Positions 26,261-34,751 are shown, counted from the stretch's first letter. The stretch: 64,000 nt of DNA from Candidatus Ventrousia excrementavium (GCA_018714845.1 DVMR01000035.1:19295-83294), one strand, 5' to 3'. Program-made: numbers and translations. Notes: generated by a model from the letters alone, not told the origin.

Positions 26261-26287
26261 CGGCGGGCGGCGCCCTGCCGTCCGCCG
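26261..26287 (+). other. GC-rich stem-loop after the D-aminoacylase gene
   Basis: The 10-bp stem CGGCGGGCGG / CCGTCCGCCG (26261-26270, 26278-26287) is followed by only TTT: a weak terminator or processing site between the deacylase and ybaK-like genes. Confidence 0.5.
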
Positions 26288-26315
26288 TTTGGACGATGTC
26301 AAAGGGGGAGTATCC

Positions 26316-26786
26316 GTGGACAAGACCAATGTCATGCGGGCGCTGGAGCGGGCGAAAATTACCTACACACCGCATTATTACGACGCATCTGACGGCCTGA
26401 TTGACGGGGTCAGCGTGGCCAAAAAGGTCAATCTGCCGTCTGAGGCGGTTTTCAAGACCCTGGTGACGCGGGGCCACGGCGGGTCGGTGCTCGTTTTTGT
26501 CATTCCAGTTCAAAAAGAGCTGGACCTGAAAAAGGCCGCCCGGGCGGCGGCCGTCAAGTCGGTGGAAATGCTCAGGCAGAGCGAGCTTTTGCCGATGACC
26601 GGCTATGTGCACGGCGGCTGCTCGCCGATTGGAATGAAAAAGCGCTTTCCCACCTTTGTGGATATGAGCGCCGGGGACTTGCAGACTATGGCGGTCAGCG
26701 CGGGCAGAATCGGTGCGCAGGTCGAGCTGGCGCCCGGGGACCTGCTGCGCGCAGCGGACGGAAGTCTGGCTGATTTGTGCGTATGA
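26316..26786 (+). CDS. ybaK: YbaK/EbsC-type Cys-tRNA deacylase
   Basis: 156 residues. The YbaK fold signature GGCSPIGMKK and an early VFKTLV are present; these line the tRNA-editing pocket. YbaK hydrolyses Cys mis-attached to tRNA(Pro). The GTG at 26316 follows GGGGGAG at good spacing. It ends 4 bp before the convergent spoIIID stop, so the two transcripts overlap. Confidence 0.92.
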   Translation: MDKTNVMRALERAKITYTPHYYDASDGLIDGVSVAKKVNLPSEAVFKTLVTRGHGGSVLVFVIPVQKELDLKKAARAAAVKSVEMLRQSELLPMTGYVHGGCSPIGMKKRFPTFVDMSAGDLQTMAVSAGRIGAQVELAPGDLLRAADGSLADLCV

Positions 26787-26790
26787 CCGG

Positions 26791-27045
26791 TCAGCTGCCC
26801 ATGTGCTCGTATTTGGCCTTTGTAGCGGCGCCGCCGCGCAGATGGCGTTCGCTTTTGTTCTGCGCCAGAACGCGCTGTGTCTGTTCGTACAGAGAGCGGT
26901 TGACGCTGTAAAGCCGTTCGGTGACATCTTTATGTACCGTGCTTTTTGAAACGCCGAATTTTTTGGCTGCCTGGCGCACTGTGGCGCCTGTTTCAGTGAT
27001 GTATGTTGCGATGTCGACACACCGCGCATAAGCGTCGCTTTTCAA
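26791..27045 (-). CDS. spoIIID: sporulation transcriptional regulator SpoIIID
   Basis: 84 residues. TVRQAAKKFGVSKSTVHKDVTERL is nearly the same as the SpoIIID helix-turn-helix, followed by the typical RHLRGGAATKAKY. In the mother cell SpoIIID switches genes on and off between the sigma-E and sigma-K stages. The TTG at 27045 has GGAGG eight bases upstream. A long open frame upstream is spurious. A sigma-E-like promoter sits 30-60 bp upstream. Convergent with ybaK and divergent from the amidase gene. Confidence 0.96.
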   Translation of the reverse strand: MKSDAYARCVDIATYITETGATVRQAAKKFGVSKSTVHKDVTERLYSVNRSLYEQTQRVLAQNKSERHLRGGAATKAKYEHMGS

Positions 27046-27075
27046 ACAGAGTCCCTCCCCGACCAGTTCTGATAA

Positions 27076-27104
27076 TCTATATGGCGGGGAAGGGCGGGAT
27101 ATGC
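27076..27104 (-). promoter_or_regulatory. sigma-E-like promoter of spoIIID
   Basis: On the minus strand, GCATATC (27104-27098), a 14-bp spacer and CATATAGA (27083-27076) resemble the sigma-E pattern (about ATA-n-n-T, 14 bp, CATACAAT). Confidence 0.55.
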
Positions 27105-27135
27105 CATCATCTGGCGCTGCAAGGGAGTGATATCC

Positions 27136-27942
27136 ATGAAAATCGCCGCAATCCAGATGCCTGTGGGCATGGATAAGCGGGAAAATCTGCGCACGGCGGC
27201 AGAGTTTGTCCGCCGTGCTGCCGAACAGGGAGCGCGCATCGCCGTGCTGCCGGAAATGTTTTTCTGTCCCTATACCAACGAGTATTTTCCGCAGTACGCC
27301 GAGGAACAGGGAGGGCCGGCCTTTGAGGCGATGGCCGGCATGGCGCGGCAGAACAGCCTGACACTGGTTGCAGGCTCCATGCCCGAGCGCGACGGTGGGC
27401 GGCTTTACAACACCGGCTTTGTCTTTGACCCACAGGGACAGGTCATCGCACGGCACCGCAAGGTGCATCTTTTTGACATCAATGTGCAGGGCGGCCAGCG
27501 CTTCTGCGAGTCAGACGTCTTTACGCCCGGCGAAGATGTCACGGTGTTTGGGGCCGATGGGCACCGCTTTGGTCTGTGCATCTGCTTTGACATCCGCTTT
27601 CCCGAGCTGTTCCGGCGAATGGCGCTCAAGGGGGCTGAGGCAATTTTTGTGCCTGCGGCCTTCAACATGACGACAGGCCCCATGCACTGGGAGCTGTCTT
27701 TCCGCATGCGCGCGGTCGACAACCAGCTGTTTACTGTCGGTGCCGCTCCGGCGCGCGACGAGCAGGGCTGCTATGTCTCCTATGCCCATTCGATTGTCTG
27801 TTCGCCGTGGGGAAAGGTGCTGGCGCAGGCAGGTACAGATCCCGAGCTGCTGGTGGCTGAGCTCGACCTGAGTGAGAACGAGCGCGTGCGCGCGCAGCTG
27901 CCGCTGCTGTCGGCCCGCCGGCCCGATGTATATGAAAAATAA
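27136..27942 (+). CDS. carbon-nitrogen hydrolase, omega-amidase/Nit2-like
   Basis: 268 residues of the nitrilase superfamily. The catalytic triad is visible as Glu in VLPEMFF, Lys in RHRKVHLFD and Cys in CICFDIRFPEL. The HLFDI segment is typical of omega-amidases, which hydrolyse alpha-ketoglutaramate or alpha-ketosuccinamate. The ATG at 27136 has AAGGGAG upstream. Single gene with a strong terminator. The substrate is inferred only from family resemblance. Confidence 0.88.
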   Translation: MKIAAIQMPVGMDKRENLRTAAEFVRRAAEQGARIAVLPEMFFCPYTNEYFPQYAEEQGGPAFEAMAGMARQNSLTLVAGSMPERDGGRLYNTGFVFDPQGQVIARHRKVHLFDINVQGGQRFCESDVFTPGEDVTVFGADGHRFGLCICFDIRFPELFRRMALKGAEAIFVPAAFNMTTGPMHWELSFRMRAVDNQLFTVGAAPARDEQGCYVSYAHSIVCSPWGKVLAQAGTDPELLVAELDLSENERVRAQLPLLSARRPDVYEK

Positions 27943-27946
27943 AAAG

Positions 27947-27978
27947 TCCCGGCCGCTTTCAAGCGGTCGGGATTTTTT
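27947..27978. terminator. bidirectional terminator
   Basis: The 12-bp stem TCCCGGCCGCTT / AAGCGGTCGGGA (27947-27958, 27961-27972), one G-T pair, has T6 after and A5 before, so it serves both the amidase gene and the convergent small gene. Confidence 0.9.
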
Positions 27979-28183
27979 ACAGCTGAAAGGCCTCGGGCGC
28001 GGGCAGAGCACGCGGCAGGGCGGGAGGCGCCGGTTTACGGCGCATGGGGTCATAGCAGAAATGGCGGCAGTGGAAGTCAAAGGACACGGGGCCCTTTTTC
28101 ATGCACAGCATTTCGTCGCCGCGAAAATCGCGGGCGTATTGGCACAGGGCGCAGACCCTGCGGGGCGGTTCATCATAAAGCAT
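27977..28183 (-). CDS. small cysteine-rich conserved protein of unknown function
   Basis: 68 residues. CALCQYARDFRGDEMLCMKKGPV and CRHFCYDPMRRKP (read in parts) give a C-x2-C...C...C-x3-C pattern that could bind zinc or iron. The tail is Pro-rich. Short proteins with the same YDP-x-x-RKP ending recur in Clostridia, as far as memory serves. The ATG at 28183 has GGAGG seven bases upstream. It lies 35 bp after ylbJ and is probably co-transcribed with it. No function is assigned. Confidence 0.75.
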   Translation of the reverse strand: MLYDEPPRRVCALCQYARDFRGDEMLCMKKGPVSFDFHCRHFCYDPMRRKPAPPALPRALPAPEAFQL

Positions 28184-28218
28184 GTCGGCGCCTCCTTGAC
28201 AGTTGTTATCAGTCATCA

Positions 28219-29400
28219 TTATACAGGAGAATCCGACTTTTTACAACGGGTAATGAGACGGAAAAACAGGGAAAGCACGGCAAGGGTCAGCCAGCACGCA
28301 GCAGACGCGCCGAGCGATGCCCAAAAGGACGGCGACAGTTCGGACAAGGGCGGGATGGGCGCAGCCGAAGTGCCTGACGCAGCGACGCCGAGGGGCAGCA
28401 GGCGGACGGCGAGCCAGGTCAGCAGACCGGCCAGGCAGCCGTGCAGCGCTTTACCTGCAAGATAGGGCAGGGGAGACAGACCGCTGTCGCCGATCAGAGT
28501 GAGCACCTGGCAGTGTACGGAAAGCCCGGCCCAGCCCAGCAGAAAGGCGGCCGCAGTCAGCTTGGTTCCCATGCCGGCGTCGAGGGGGAGCAGGCCCTTG
28601 ACACCGCTTGTCACCTCGAGCAGTCCGCCCAGCACCTGCCCGGTCAGATCGGCGTCCAGCCCCAAGGGGGCGAGCAGGGTGCTCAAACCCCGTGCAAGGG
28701 CGGGGATGACGCCAAGCAGCCCGAGCAGACGGATGACGACGGCGAAAAAGATGACAAAGGCACAGACGTTAAGGATCGATGAAAACGACGAGGTCACAGC
28801 GCTGGTAAAGGCGCGGCCGAGCGGAGCGCAGACCACATCGATGCGCCCCTGCACCGGCCGCTGCGTTGTGCTCTGCCGGCGTGCACGAAGGGAAAACAAC
28901 ACGCCGACAGTGACTGAGGCCAGTACATGCGTGGCGTAAAGCAGCGCGCCGGCCCCGGTTCCCCCAAGCATGGAGGCGCCGACCGCTCCGAGGATGAAGG
29001 CAGGCCCGGAATTGTTGCAGAAGGCGAGCAGGCGCTCGGCCTCGGCTTTGGTGCACGCGCCCTGCTCATACAGTGAAATGGCGGTCCGGGCGCCCACAGG
29101 GTATCCGCCGACCAGCCCCAGAACAAAGGCTGGAGCGCACACGCCGGGCACACCGAACAGAAAGCGCATGGGCTTTTCAAACGCGCGCCCGGCCAGCGCG
29201 GCCAGTCCGGTCTGCACACACAGCGATGATACGACGAAAAAGGGGAAAAGCGACGGGATGAGGACCTGTGCGCACAGTGCGACGCCGTCAGCTGCCGCCT
29301 GTGATGTTTCACGGGTGAACAGCACCAGCCCCAGTGCAAAAATCCCGATGCCCAGGTAAATCTGCGTCTCAATGATGCGTTTTCGCAATATACTGTTCAT
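28219..29400 (-). CDS. ylbJ: sporulation integral membrane protein YlbJ
   Basis: 393 residues with about nine membrane segments in two nucleoside-recognition (Gate)-type halves. VLIPSLFPFFVVSSL, GVPGVCAPAFVLGLVGGYPVGAR (read in parts) and FCNNSGPAFILG are typical of YlbJ. In Bacillus it is a sigma-E-dependent protein needed for proper spore cortex formation. The ATG at 29400 has GGAG upstream. Divergent from yqfC, another sigma-E-regulated gene in known species. Confidence 0.92.
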   Translation of the reverse strand: MNSILRKRIIETQIYLGIGIFALGLVLFTRETSQAAADGVALCAQVLIPSLFPFFVVSSLCVQTGLAALAGRAFEKPMRFLFGVPGVCAPAFVLGLVGGYPVGARTAISLYEQGACTKAEAERLLAFCNNSGPAFILGAVGASMLGGTGAGALLYATHVLASVTVGVLFSLRARRQSTTQRPVQGRIDVVCAPLGRAFTSAVTSSFSSILNVCAFVIFFAVVIRLLGLLGVIPALARGLSTLLAPLGLDADLTGQVLGGLLEVTSGVKGLLPLDAGMGTKLTAAAFLLGWAGLSVHCQVLTLIGDSGLSPLPYLAGKALHGCLAGLLTWLAVRLLPLGVAASGTSAAPIPPLSELSPSFWASLGASAACWLTLAVLSLFFRLITRCKKSDSPV

Positions 29401-29476
29401 AGCAAGGCTCCATTTCGTTTGAGCTTTGCCAAACTATATGCGAAAGCACCGGAGCACATGCGGAGGGAACAGTGTG

Positions 29477-29776
29477 ATGGAGAAACGGGATAAAGGGCAA
29501 AAAGTCCCCTGGCGGGAGCAGGTGCGGCAGGCGGTTGCCGAAATGGATGTGCCGGCCTATGCGCTGCTCGACGTGCCGCGCATCGAGCTGACGGGAAGCG
29601 GGCAGCTTTTGATTGAGCGGCACCACGGGGTGCTGGAATACAGCGAGGAGTGCATACGCGTGGCGGCCCGCGACATGACCATCAGGGTCACCGGCATGGA
29701 GCTGCAGCTGCGGACCATGACGCAGACAGAAATCGCCGTGACCGGCCTGATTGCGTCGGTCGAACTGCAGCGCTAG
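29477..29776 (+). CDS. yqfC: sporulation protein YqfC
   Basis: 99 residues. Conserved family features are a central L-D-V-P-R-I-E-L-T-G segment, then ERHHGVLEYSEECIRV. YqfC is a small sigma-E-regulated protein always found before yqfD. The ATG at 29477 has GGAGGG nine bases upstream. It lies 11 bp before yqfD. Confidence 0.93.
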   Translation: MEKRDKGQKVPWREQVRQAVAEMDVPAYALLDVPRIELTGSGQLLIERHHGVLEYSEECIRVAARDMTIRVTGMELQLRTMTQTEIAVTGLIASVELQR

Positions 29777-29787
29777 GGGGTGCGGCC

Positions 29788-30984
29788 ATGCTCATGCAAT
29801 GTGTCAATTTTCTGCGCGGCAGCGTGCGCATTTCGGTACAGGGGGCGGGTATTGAACGCTTTCTCAACGTGTGCGCCGCCAACGGCATCGCCTTTTGGGG
29901 GGTGCATCGCGTCGCACCGGACCGCATTGAAGCCAGCGTGCGAATCAGCGGCTTTTTCGCCCTGCGGCCCTATGCGCGGCGGACCATGTGCCGTATCCGC
30001 GTTACCGGCAAATCGGGCGCGCCCTTTTACGGGCGGCGTCTGCGCAGGCGGCACGCCCTGGTGCTGGGCGCCGTGCTGTGTGCAGCGATTTTATACGCGC
30101 TGTCCGGATTTGTGTGGACTATCAGCATCGAGGGGTGCGAAAGCATGACCCAGGCCGAGGTCATGACGCTGTTGGAACAGAACGGCCTGTATATCGGCGC
30201 GCGGACGTCGGGAATCAATGCGGGCGCGGTGCGCAACGCTCTGCTCGAGCAGACCGATCGGCTGTCGTATCTGGCCGTCAATCTGCACGGCAGTCATGCA
30301 CAGGTCATTGTGCGCGAGCACGGCGTCGTGCGCGAAGAGCTGGACATCGACACGCCCTGCGACGTCGTGGCGGACAAAACGGGTGTTATCGACAGTCTGA
30401 TCGTGCGCAGCGGCACTGCCATGACCGAGGTGGGAAAGACCGTCGAGGCCGGCGAACTGCTGGCGTCGGGCACCATGCTCAGCCAGCAGGGAGAGACCTG
30501 GCTTGTGCACGCCGACGCCGAGGCCACGCTGCGAACGTGGCGCACCGTGCAGCTGGCGCTGTCTGATCAGATCGACGCCGCCGTACCCACAGGGGAGATA
30601 AAAACGCGGCATGCACTGATAATCGGCTCAAAAAGGCTGAACCTATATCTGGTTGAAAGTGCGCCGTTTGCGTGTTATGATAAAAAGGTGGAGAAAAAAT
30701 CGTTGTCTGTGTCAGAAAACCTGCGATTTCCGCTGACGCTGGTGACTGAGACTTACATTGAACTCGAGCGCGCCCCGTTGGAGCTGAGTGAGGAAAAATG
30801 TGCTGAAACGCTGCATGAGCGCCTGCTCGACATGCTGGAGAGGCAGGCGGCCGACGCCGCTGTGACTGAGCTCGATTACCGGTTTGAGAAAAAGGACGGC
30901 CGCCTGGTGGCCACGCTGCAGGCCGAATGCCTTGAGCGCTGCGGCGTGCAGGTGCCGCTCGGCGCAGCTGACGGGCAGCCGTAA
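29788..30984 (+). CDS. yqfD: sporulation protein YqfD
   Basis: 398 residues. The N-terminal domain has the early NFLRGSVRISVQG, an Arg-rich stretch and one membrane helix (about 90-112). A long extracytoplasmic region with WTISIEGCESMTQAEV follows, as in YqfD. It is a mother-cell membrane protein of unknown mechanism, linked to engulfment and the SpoIIQ-SpoIIIA region in some models. The ATG at 29788 has GGGGG upstream; a longer open frame overlapping yqfC is not used. It is followed by phoH, the classic order. Confidence 0.93.
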   Translation: MLMQCVNFLRGSVRISVQGAGIERFLNVCAANGIAFWGVHRVAPDRIEASVRISGFFALRPYARRTMCRIRVTGKSGAPFYGRRLRRRHALVLGAVLCAAILYALSGFVWTISIEGCESMTQAEVMTLLEQNGLYIGARTSGINAGAVRNALLEQTDRLSYLAVNLHGSHAQVIVREHGVVREELDIDTPCDVVADKTGVIDSLIVRSGTAMTEVGKTVEAGELLASGTMLSQQGETWLVHADAEATLRTWRTVQLALSDQIDAAVPTGEIKTRHALIIGSKRLNLYLVESAPFACYDKKVEKKSLSVSENLRFPLTLVTETYIELERAPLELSEEKCAETLHERLLDMLERQAADAAVTELDYRFEKKDGRLVATLQAECLERCGVQVPLGAADGQP

Positions 30985-31018
30985 AAATAACAGGATATCA
31001 TGGAAGTGAGGAAAACTT

Positions 31019-32023
31019 TTGCACACGATTACTATGGAGTTGGACATCGCCGTTTTGCAGGATGTATTCGGTGTCGGCGACGTCAATTTGAAAACCATTG
31101 AGCAGCATCTCGGGGTCTCGGTGCTGACCCGCGACGGTACGGTTGAGGTCAAGGGTGAGATCACGGATGATGTCGAGCTTGCCGCAGAGACGCTGCGGAC
31201 ACTGTGCCTGATGCGCCGCGCAGGCGAGGTTGTCGACGAGTTTGCAGTGCTGCGTGTCATTGACCTGGTGCGCACCGGCGACGCCGAGGCAGCGCTGGCC
31301 GCCATGAAGGACACCATCGTCATCACCCACCGCGGCGCGCCTGTCAAGTGCCGTACCATCGGCCAGCGCCGGTACCTTGAGGCCATCAAGAACAATACCG
31401 TGTCCATTTGTATCGGGCCTGCGGGCACAGGCAAGACTTATCTGGCCGTGGCCGCTGTTGTCGCCATGCTCAAGCGCAAGGAGATCGACAAGATTATCAT
31501 GTGCCGCCCCGCCGTCGAAGCGGGTGAAAAACTGGGCTTTCTGCCCGGCGATTTGCAAAACAAGGTCGACCCCTATCTGCGCCCGCTGTATGACGCGCTG
31601 GACGAGATTTTAGGCCATGACACGGTGCAGAAGTATGTGGAAAACCGCACCATCGAAGTGGCTCCGCTCGCCTATATGCGCGGCCGCACCCTGAAAAACG
31701 CCGGCGTCATTGTCGACGAGTGTCAGAACCTTGTCATGACGTCTCTTAAAATGATTCTGACCCGTCTGGGCGAGGGGTCGCGTATGATCCTGACCGGCGA
31801 CGTCACCCAGATTGACCTGCCGGCGGGCAGCGAGTCGGGCCTGAAGAAGTGCGCTGAGCTCTTGCAGGGCATCGAAGGCATTGAGGTCGTTGAGCTGACG
31901 GGCCGCGACGTCGTGCGCCACAAGCTGGTCGGACAGATTGTCAAGGCCTTTGAAAAGTACGAGGAACAGAGGGCCGGGCAGCAGCCCCGCAAGGGCGGCG
32001 GACACCGCTACTATAAAAAGTAG
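31019..32023 (+). CDS. phoH: PhoH family NTPase (YbeZ-like)
   Basis: 334 residues. Walker A is GPAGTGKTY (from 133), with VIVDECQN as Walker B, inside a PhoH domain. The N-terminal KH-like part is typical of YbeZ/PhoH. With YbeY it acts in RNA metabolism and 16S rRNA maturation. The TTG at 31019 has GAGG eight bases upstream; the ATG five codons later is too far from it. Part of the yqfC-yqfD-phoH-...-ybeY run. Confidence 0.92.
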   Translation: MHTITMELDIAVLQDVFGVGDVNLKTIEQHLGVSVLTRDGTVEVKGEITDDVELAAETLRTLCLMRRAGEVVDEFAVLRVIDLVRTGDAEAALAAMKDTIVITHRGAPVKCRTIGQRRYLEAIKNNTVSICIGPAGTGKTYLAVAAVVAMLKRKEIDKIIMCRPAVEAGEKLGFLPGDLQNKVDPYLRPLYDALDEILGHDTVQKYVENRTIEVAPLAYMRGRTLKNAGVIVDECQNLVMTSLKMILTRLGEGSRMILTGDVTQIDLPAGSESGLKKCAELLQGIEGIEVVELTGRDVVRHKLVGQIVKAFEKYEEQRAGQQPRKGGGHRYYKK

Positions 32024-32033
32024 GGGCGATCGT

Positions 32034-32408
32034 ATGGAGCGGTTTGACGGATTTGACGAGCGGTCCTTTCACCTGGGCATGATTGAGGCCTTTTGCGAAA
32101 TGGTCGCACAGGGCGTTAAGCCCCTGGCCTTCAGCCCTGTGCTCGAGTCCGAGGAGTGGCAGACGCTGCAGCCTTATGCTGAGCAGACTGCGGCGCGTTT
32201 TGCTGTGCACAGTTTTGCAGAGCCTGAGTTGTTCGCCGGCGACCTGGCCGACGCTGACAGCCTGAAAGGGAAAATCGTTGTACTCTATTACAAGGATGAG
32301 GCCGTTTTGAAAGAGTATCTGGCCATCAAGCAGGACGCCGCCGGCAGCGATACCGGAAGAAAAGCGGCGTCAAAGCGTCTGCGGCGGCTGCTGGGCTACA
32401 AGGTCTGA
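32034..32408 (+). CDS. conserved protein of unknown function
   Basis: 124 residues, soluble, with FHLGMIEAFCEMVAQGVKPLAFSP near the start and a basic KAASKRLRRLLGY tail. The visible pattern suggests an alpha/beta protein. No domain is recognised. The ATG at 32034 has GGGGCGAT upstream. It sits between phoH and ybeY, where dgkA or an HD-domain gene is common elsewhere, so it may belong to the rRNA maturation group by position only. Confidence 0.75.
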   Translation: MERFDGFDERSFHLGMIEAFCEMVAQGVKPLAFSPVLESEEWQTLQPYAEQTAARFAVHSFAEPELFAGDLADADSLKGKIVVLYYKDEAVLKEYLAIKQDAAGSDTGRKAASKRLRRLLGYKV

Positions 32409-32430
32409 ACTGCCGAAAAAGCCCCAACAT

Positions 32431-32459
32431 TGTATTTGAAACGAAAAAATAGTATAATC
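32431..32459 (+). promoter_or_regulatory. sigma-A promoter of ybeY-era-yqzL-recO-mutS2
   Basis: TTGTAT (32431-32436), a 17-bp spacer and TATAAT (32454-32459), 40 bp before the ybeY start. Confidence 0.8.
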
Positions 32460-32499
32460 TGGAGACAGGCAGAACACAGCAAAAAAAGGAGGACAGGCC

Positions 32500-32994
32500 A
32501 TGCTGGAAGTGACTCTGTACAGTGAGCTCGAGGCCGAGCATCCGCAGGAGAGGCAACTGATTACGCAGGCGGCACAGGCTGCGTTTGCGCTTTTCGACTT
32601 TCCGTTTGACGCAGGGGTCGACGTCACGCTGGTCGACGATGAGGGCATTCGCGCAGTCAACCGCGACATCCGCCAGATTGACCGCGCGACCGATGTGCTG
32701 TCCTTTCCCATGCTGGAGTTTTCTGAGGGTCAGTACGGCGGAAGCCTGGAGCAGGACCGTGACCCCGATACAGGGCGGCTTTTTCTGGGCGACGTGCTCA
32801 TTTCGCTTGAGCGCGCCCGGGCGCAGGCACAGGAATACGGTCATTCGGCCGAGCGCGAATGTGCCTATCTGACCGTCCATTCCATGCTGCACCTGCTCGG
32901 CTATGACCATATGGATGAAGGACCGCAAAAGGCGGCCATGCGCGCCCGCGAAGAGGAAGTGCTGGCGTCGATGGGTCTGAAACGCGAGGAGTGA
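32500..32994 (+). CDS. ybeY: endoribonuclease YbeY
   Basis: 164 residues. The zinc-binding HSMLHLLGYDHM (H-x3-H-x5-H) is complete, as is FLGDVLIS. YbeY matures the 3' end of 16S rRNA and takes part in ribosome quality control. The ATG at 32500 has AGGAGG upstream. It heads a compact operon with era 4 bp downstream. Confidence 0.97.
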   Translation: MLEVTLYSELEAEHPQERQLITQAAQAAFALFDFPFDAGVDVTLVDDEGIRAVNRDIRQIDRATDVLSFPMLEFSEGQYGGSLEQDRDPDTGRLFLGDVLISLERARAQAQEYGHSAERECAYLTVHSMLHLLGYDHMDEGPQKAAMRAREEEVLASMGLKREE

Positions 32995-32998
32995 TATC

Positions 32999-33898
32999 AT
33001 GAGCCAGATCACAAAAGCCGGCATTTTTTCCATTGTCGGCCGGCCAAACGTCGGCAAAAGCACCCTGACCAACGCGCTGTGCGGAGTCAAGGTGGCCATT
33101 GTGTCCAACAAGCCGCAGACGACCCGCACCCGTATCACCGGCGTGCTTAATTCGGACGACTGCCAGCTCATTTTTCTCGATACGCCGGGCCTGCATAAGC
33201 CCCGTACCCGTCTGGGCGAGACCATGGTCCGCGTCATCAATGAGACGGTCACTGACGTGGACACCGTCGTGCTTGTCGTTGAACCGGTGCCGCGCATTGG
33301 CATTCCCGAGCAGATGCTCATTGACAAAATCAACGAGTTCCATCTGCCGGCCATTTTGGTCATCAACAAAATTGACACAGTCAAAAAAGAGAGCCTGCTC
33401 GAGGTCATGGCCGCTTATCAGAACGCGTGCTCCTTTGACGCTGTGGTGCCGATTGCCGCATCGCGCGGCGAGGGGCTGGATGTGCTGCTCGACGAGCTCA
33501 AAAAGCACTGCCAGCCGTCGCCCCAGCTGTTCCCGGACGGCATGGTGTCTGACCAGCCTGAGCGGCAGCTGGTGGCCGAGGTCATCCGCGAAAAACTGCT
33601 CATGGCGCTCGACAAAGAGGTTCCTCACGGCATTGCCGTGGAGATTGAAAAATACGTCGAGCGTGAGGATGGGCTGATGGAGATTGGCGCCGTCATTTAC
33701 TGCGAGCGCCGCAGCCACAAGGGCATTGTCATCGGCAAGCACGGGGCCATGCTCAAAAAGGTCGGCGCCGCGGCGCGGACCGAGATTGAGCAGATGCTCG
33801 ATACAAAAGTATTTCTTGAGCTGTGGGTCAAGGTCAAGGAGGACTGGCGCAATAACGTCAATCAAATCCGCAGCATGGGCTTGTATGACGAGCCGTAA
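32999..33898 (+). CDS. era: GTPase Era
   Basis: 299 residues. G1 GRPNVGKS (14-21), G3 DTPGLH, G4 NKID and a C-terminal KH domain with GKHGAMLK are present. Era binds the 3' end of 16S rRNA and checks 30S assembly. The ATG at 32999 has GAGGAG upstream, inside the end of ybeY. Confidence 0.98.
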   Translation: MSQITKAGIFSIVGRPNVGKSTLTNALCGVKVAIVSNKPQTTRTRITGVLNSDDCQLIFLDTPGLHKPRTRLGETMVRVINETVTDVDTVVLVVEPVPRIGIPEQMLIDKINEFHLPAILVINKIDTVKKESLLEVMAAYQNACSFDAVVPIAASRGEGLDVLLDELKKHCQPSPQLFPDGMVSDQPERQLVAEVIREKLLMALDKEVPHGIAVEIEKYVEREDGLMEIGAVIYCERRSHKGIVIGKHGAMLKKVGAAARTEIEQMLDTKVFLELWVKVKEDWRNNVNQIRSMGLYDEP

Positions 33899-33976
33899 AA
33901 GTTTTTTCCAGCTTTGTCTTTATTTTTTTCGGGTAGCACCGCAAGGTGATGCAGAAACTAAGGCCGAGGTGATGAG

Positions 33977-34078
33977 ATGAGGGACGAAAGCTGGGAGCTT
34001 TTTAAAAAAACCGGTCTGCCGCAGGCTTACTGTTATTACAAGGCGCGCGAGCGCCGGCAGCGCGGCGAAAGGCCGTAA
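33977..34078 (+). CDS. yqzL: YqzL family small protein
   Basis: 33 residues: MRDESWELFKKTGLPQAY, then a basic tail. The W-x-L-F-x-x-TG-x-P-x-x-Y pattern and the place between era and recO match the YqzL family. The ATG at 33977 has GAGGTGAT upstream and the stop lies 16 bp before recO. The function is unknown in any species. It was found by reading the gap, as it is very short. Confidence 0.85.
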   Translation: MRDESWELFKKTGLPQAYCYYKARERRQRGERP

Positions 34079-34094
34079 AGGGGGACGTCGGTCC

Positions 34095-34751
34095 ATGCAC
34101 GCAGTTGTCGGCGGGCTGGTCATCCGCTCGGTCGATTACAGGGAAAGCGATAAGATTCTCACCGTGCTGACCGACCGGCTGGGCAAGCTGACGGTCAGCG
34201 CGCGCGGCGCGCGCCGGCGCGGCAGCCGTCTGCTGCCCGCCGTGCAGCTTTTTGCTTATTCTGAAATGACCCTTTTTGAATACAACGGACGTTACCGGCT
34301 TGACGAGGCTGAGACGCGCGAGCAGTTTGCCGGGCTGCGCCACGACCTTGACAGCACAGCGCTGGCGTCCTATCTGGCCGAGGTGCTGGGCACTGAGGCT
34401 GAAGGTGACCCGCTGCAGCCCGGTGTCATGCGCCTGTCGCTCAACAGCCTTTACGCCCTGTCACAGAGCGTGGCCGAGCGCTGGAAGGTCAAGGCGGCGT
34501 TCGAGCTGCGCTACGCTGCGCTTTCGGGCTACGCGCCTGACAGCAGGACGCTGTCGCAGGCTTTGGACGAGCCGGCTCTGCGGGCGGCGCGTTACATATT
34601 GAGCTGTGATTTGAAAAAAATTCTGTCTTTTTCACTCGACGGCGAAAGTCGCGCTGTTTTGTGTGACTTTACCGAAAAATACCTTCTGTCGCGCCTGGAG
34701 CGCGGCTTTTCGACGTTGGACTTTTATCATAAACTGGGAGACCTGACATGA
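34095..34751 (+). CDS. recO: DNA repair protein RecO, without the zinc finger
   Basis: 218 residues, shorter than the usual 240-255. The N-terminal OB fold (GLVIRSVDYRESDKILTVLT; FEYNGRY) is clear. In the C-terminal part FELRYAALSGYAPD runs straight into a short helix with no C-x2-C pair, where many Firmicutes RecO proteins carry a four-Cys zinc finger. RecO loads RecA with RecR and RecF at single-stranded DNA. The stop overlaps the mutS2 start (ATGA). Confidence 0.93.
   Translation: MHAVVGGLVIRSVDYRESDKILTVLTDRLGKLTVSARGARRRGSRLLPAVQLFAYSEMTLFEYNGRYRLDEAETREQFAGLRHDLDSTALASYLAEVLGTEAEGDPLQPGVMRLSLNSLYALSQSVAERWKVKAAFELRYAALSGYAPDSRTLSQALDEPALRAARYILSCDLKKILSFSLDGESRAVLCDFTEKYLLSRLERGFSTLDFYHKLGDLT

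Noticed and set aside
26791..27468. 225-codon reading of spoIIID with a long N-terminus
   Set aside because: The upstream part overlaps the divergent amidase gene; only the last 84 codons match SpoIIID and have a ribosome site.
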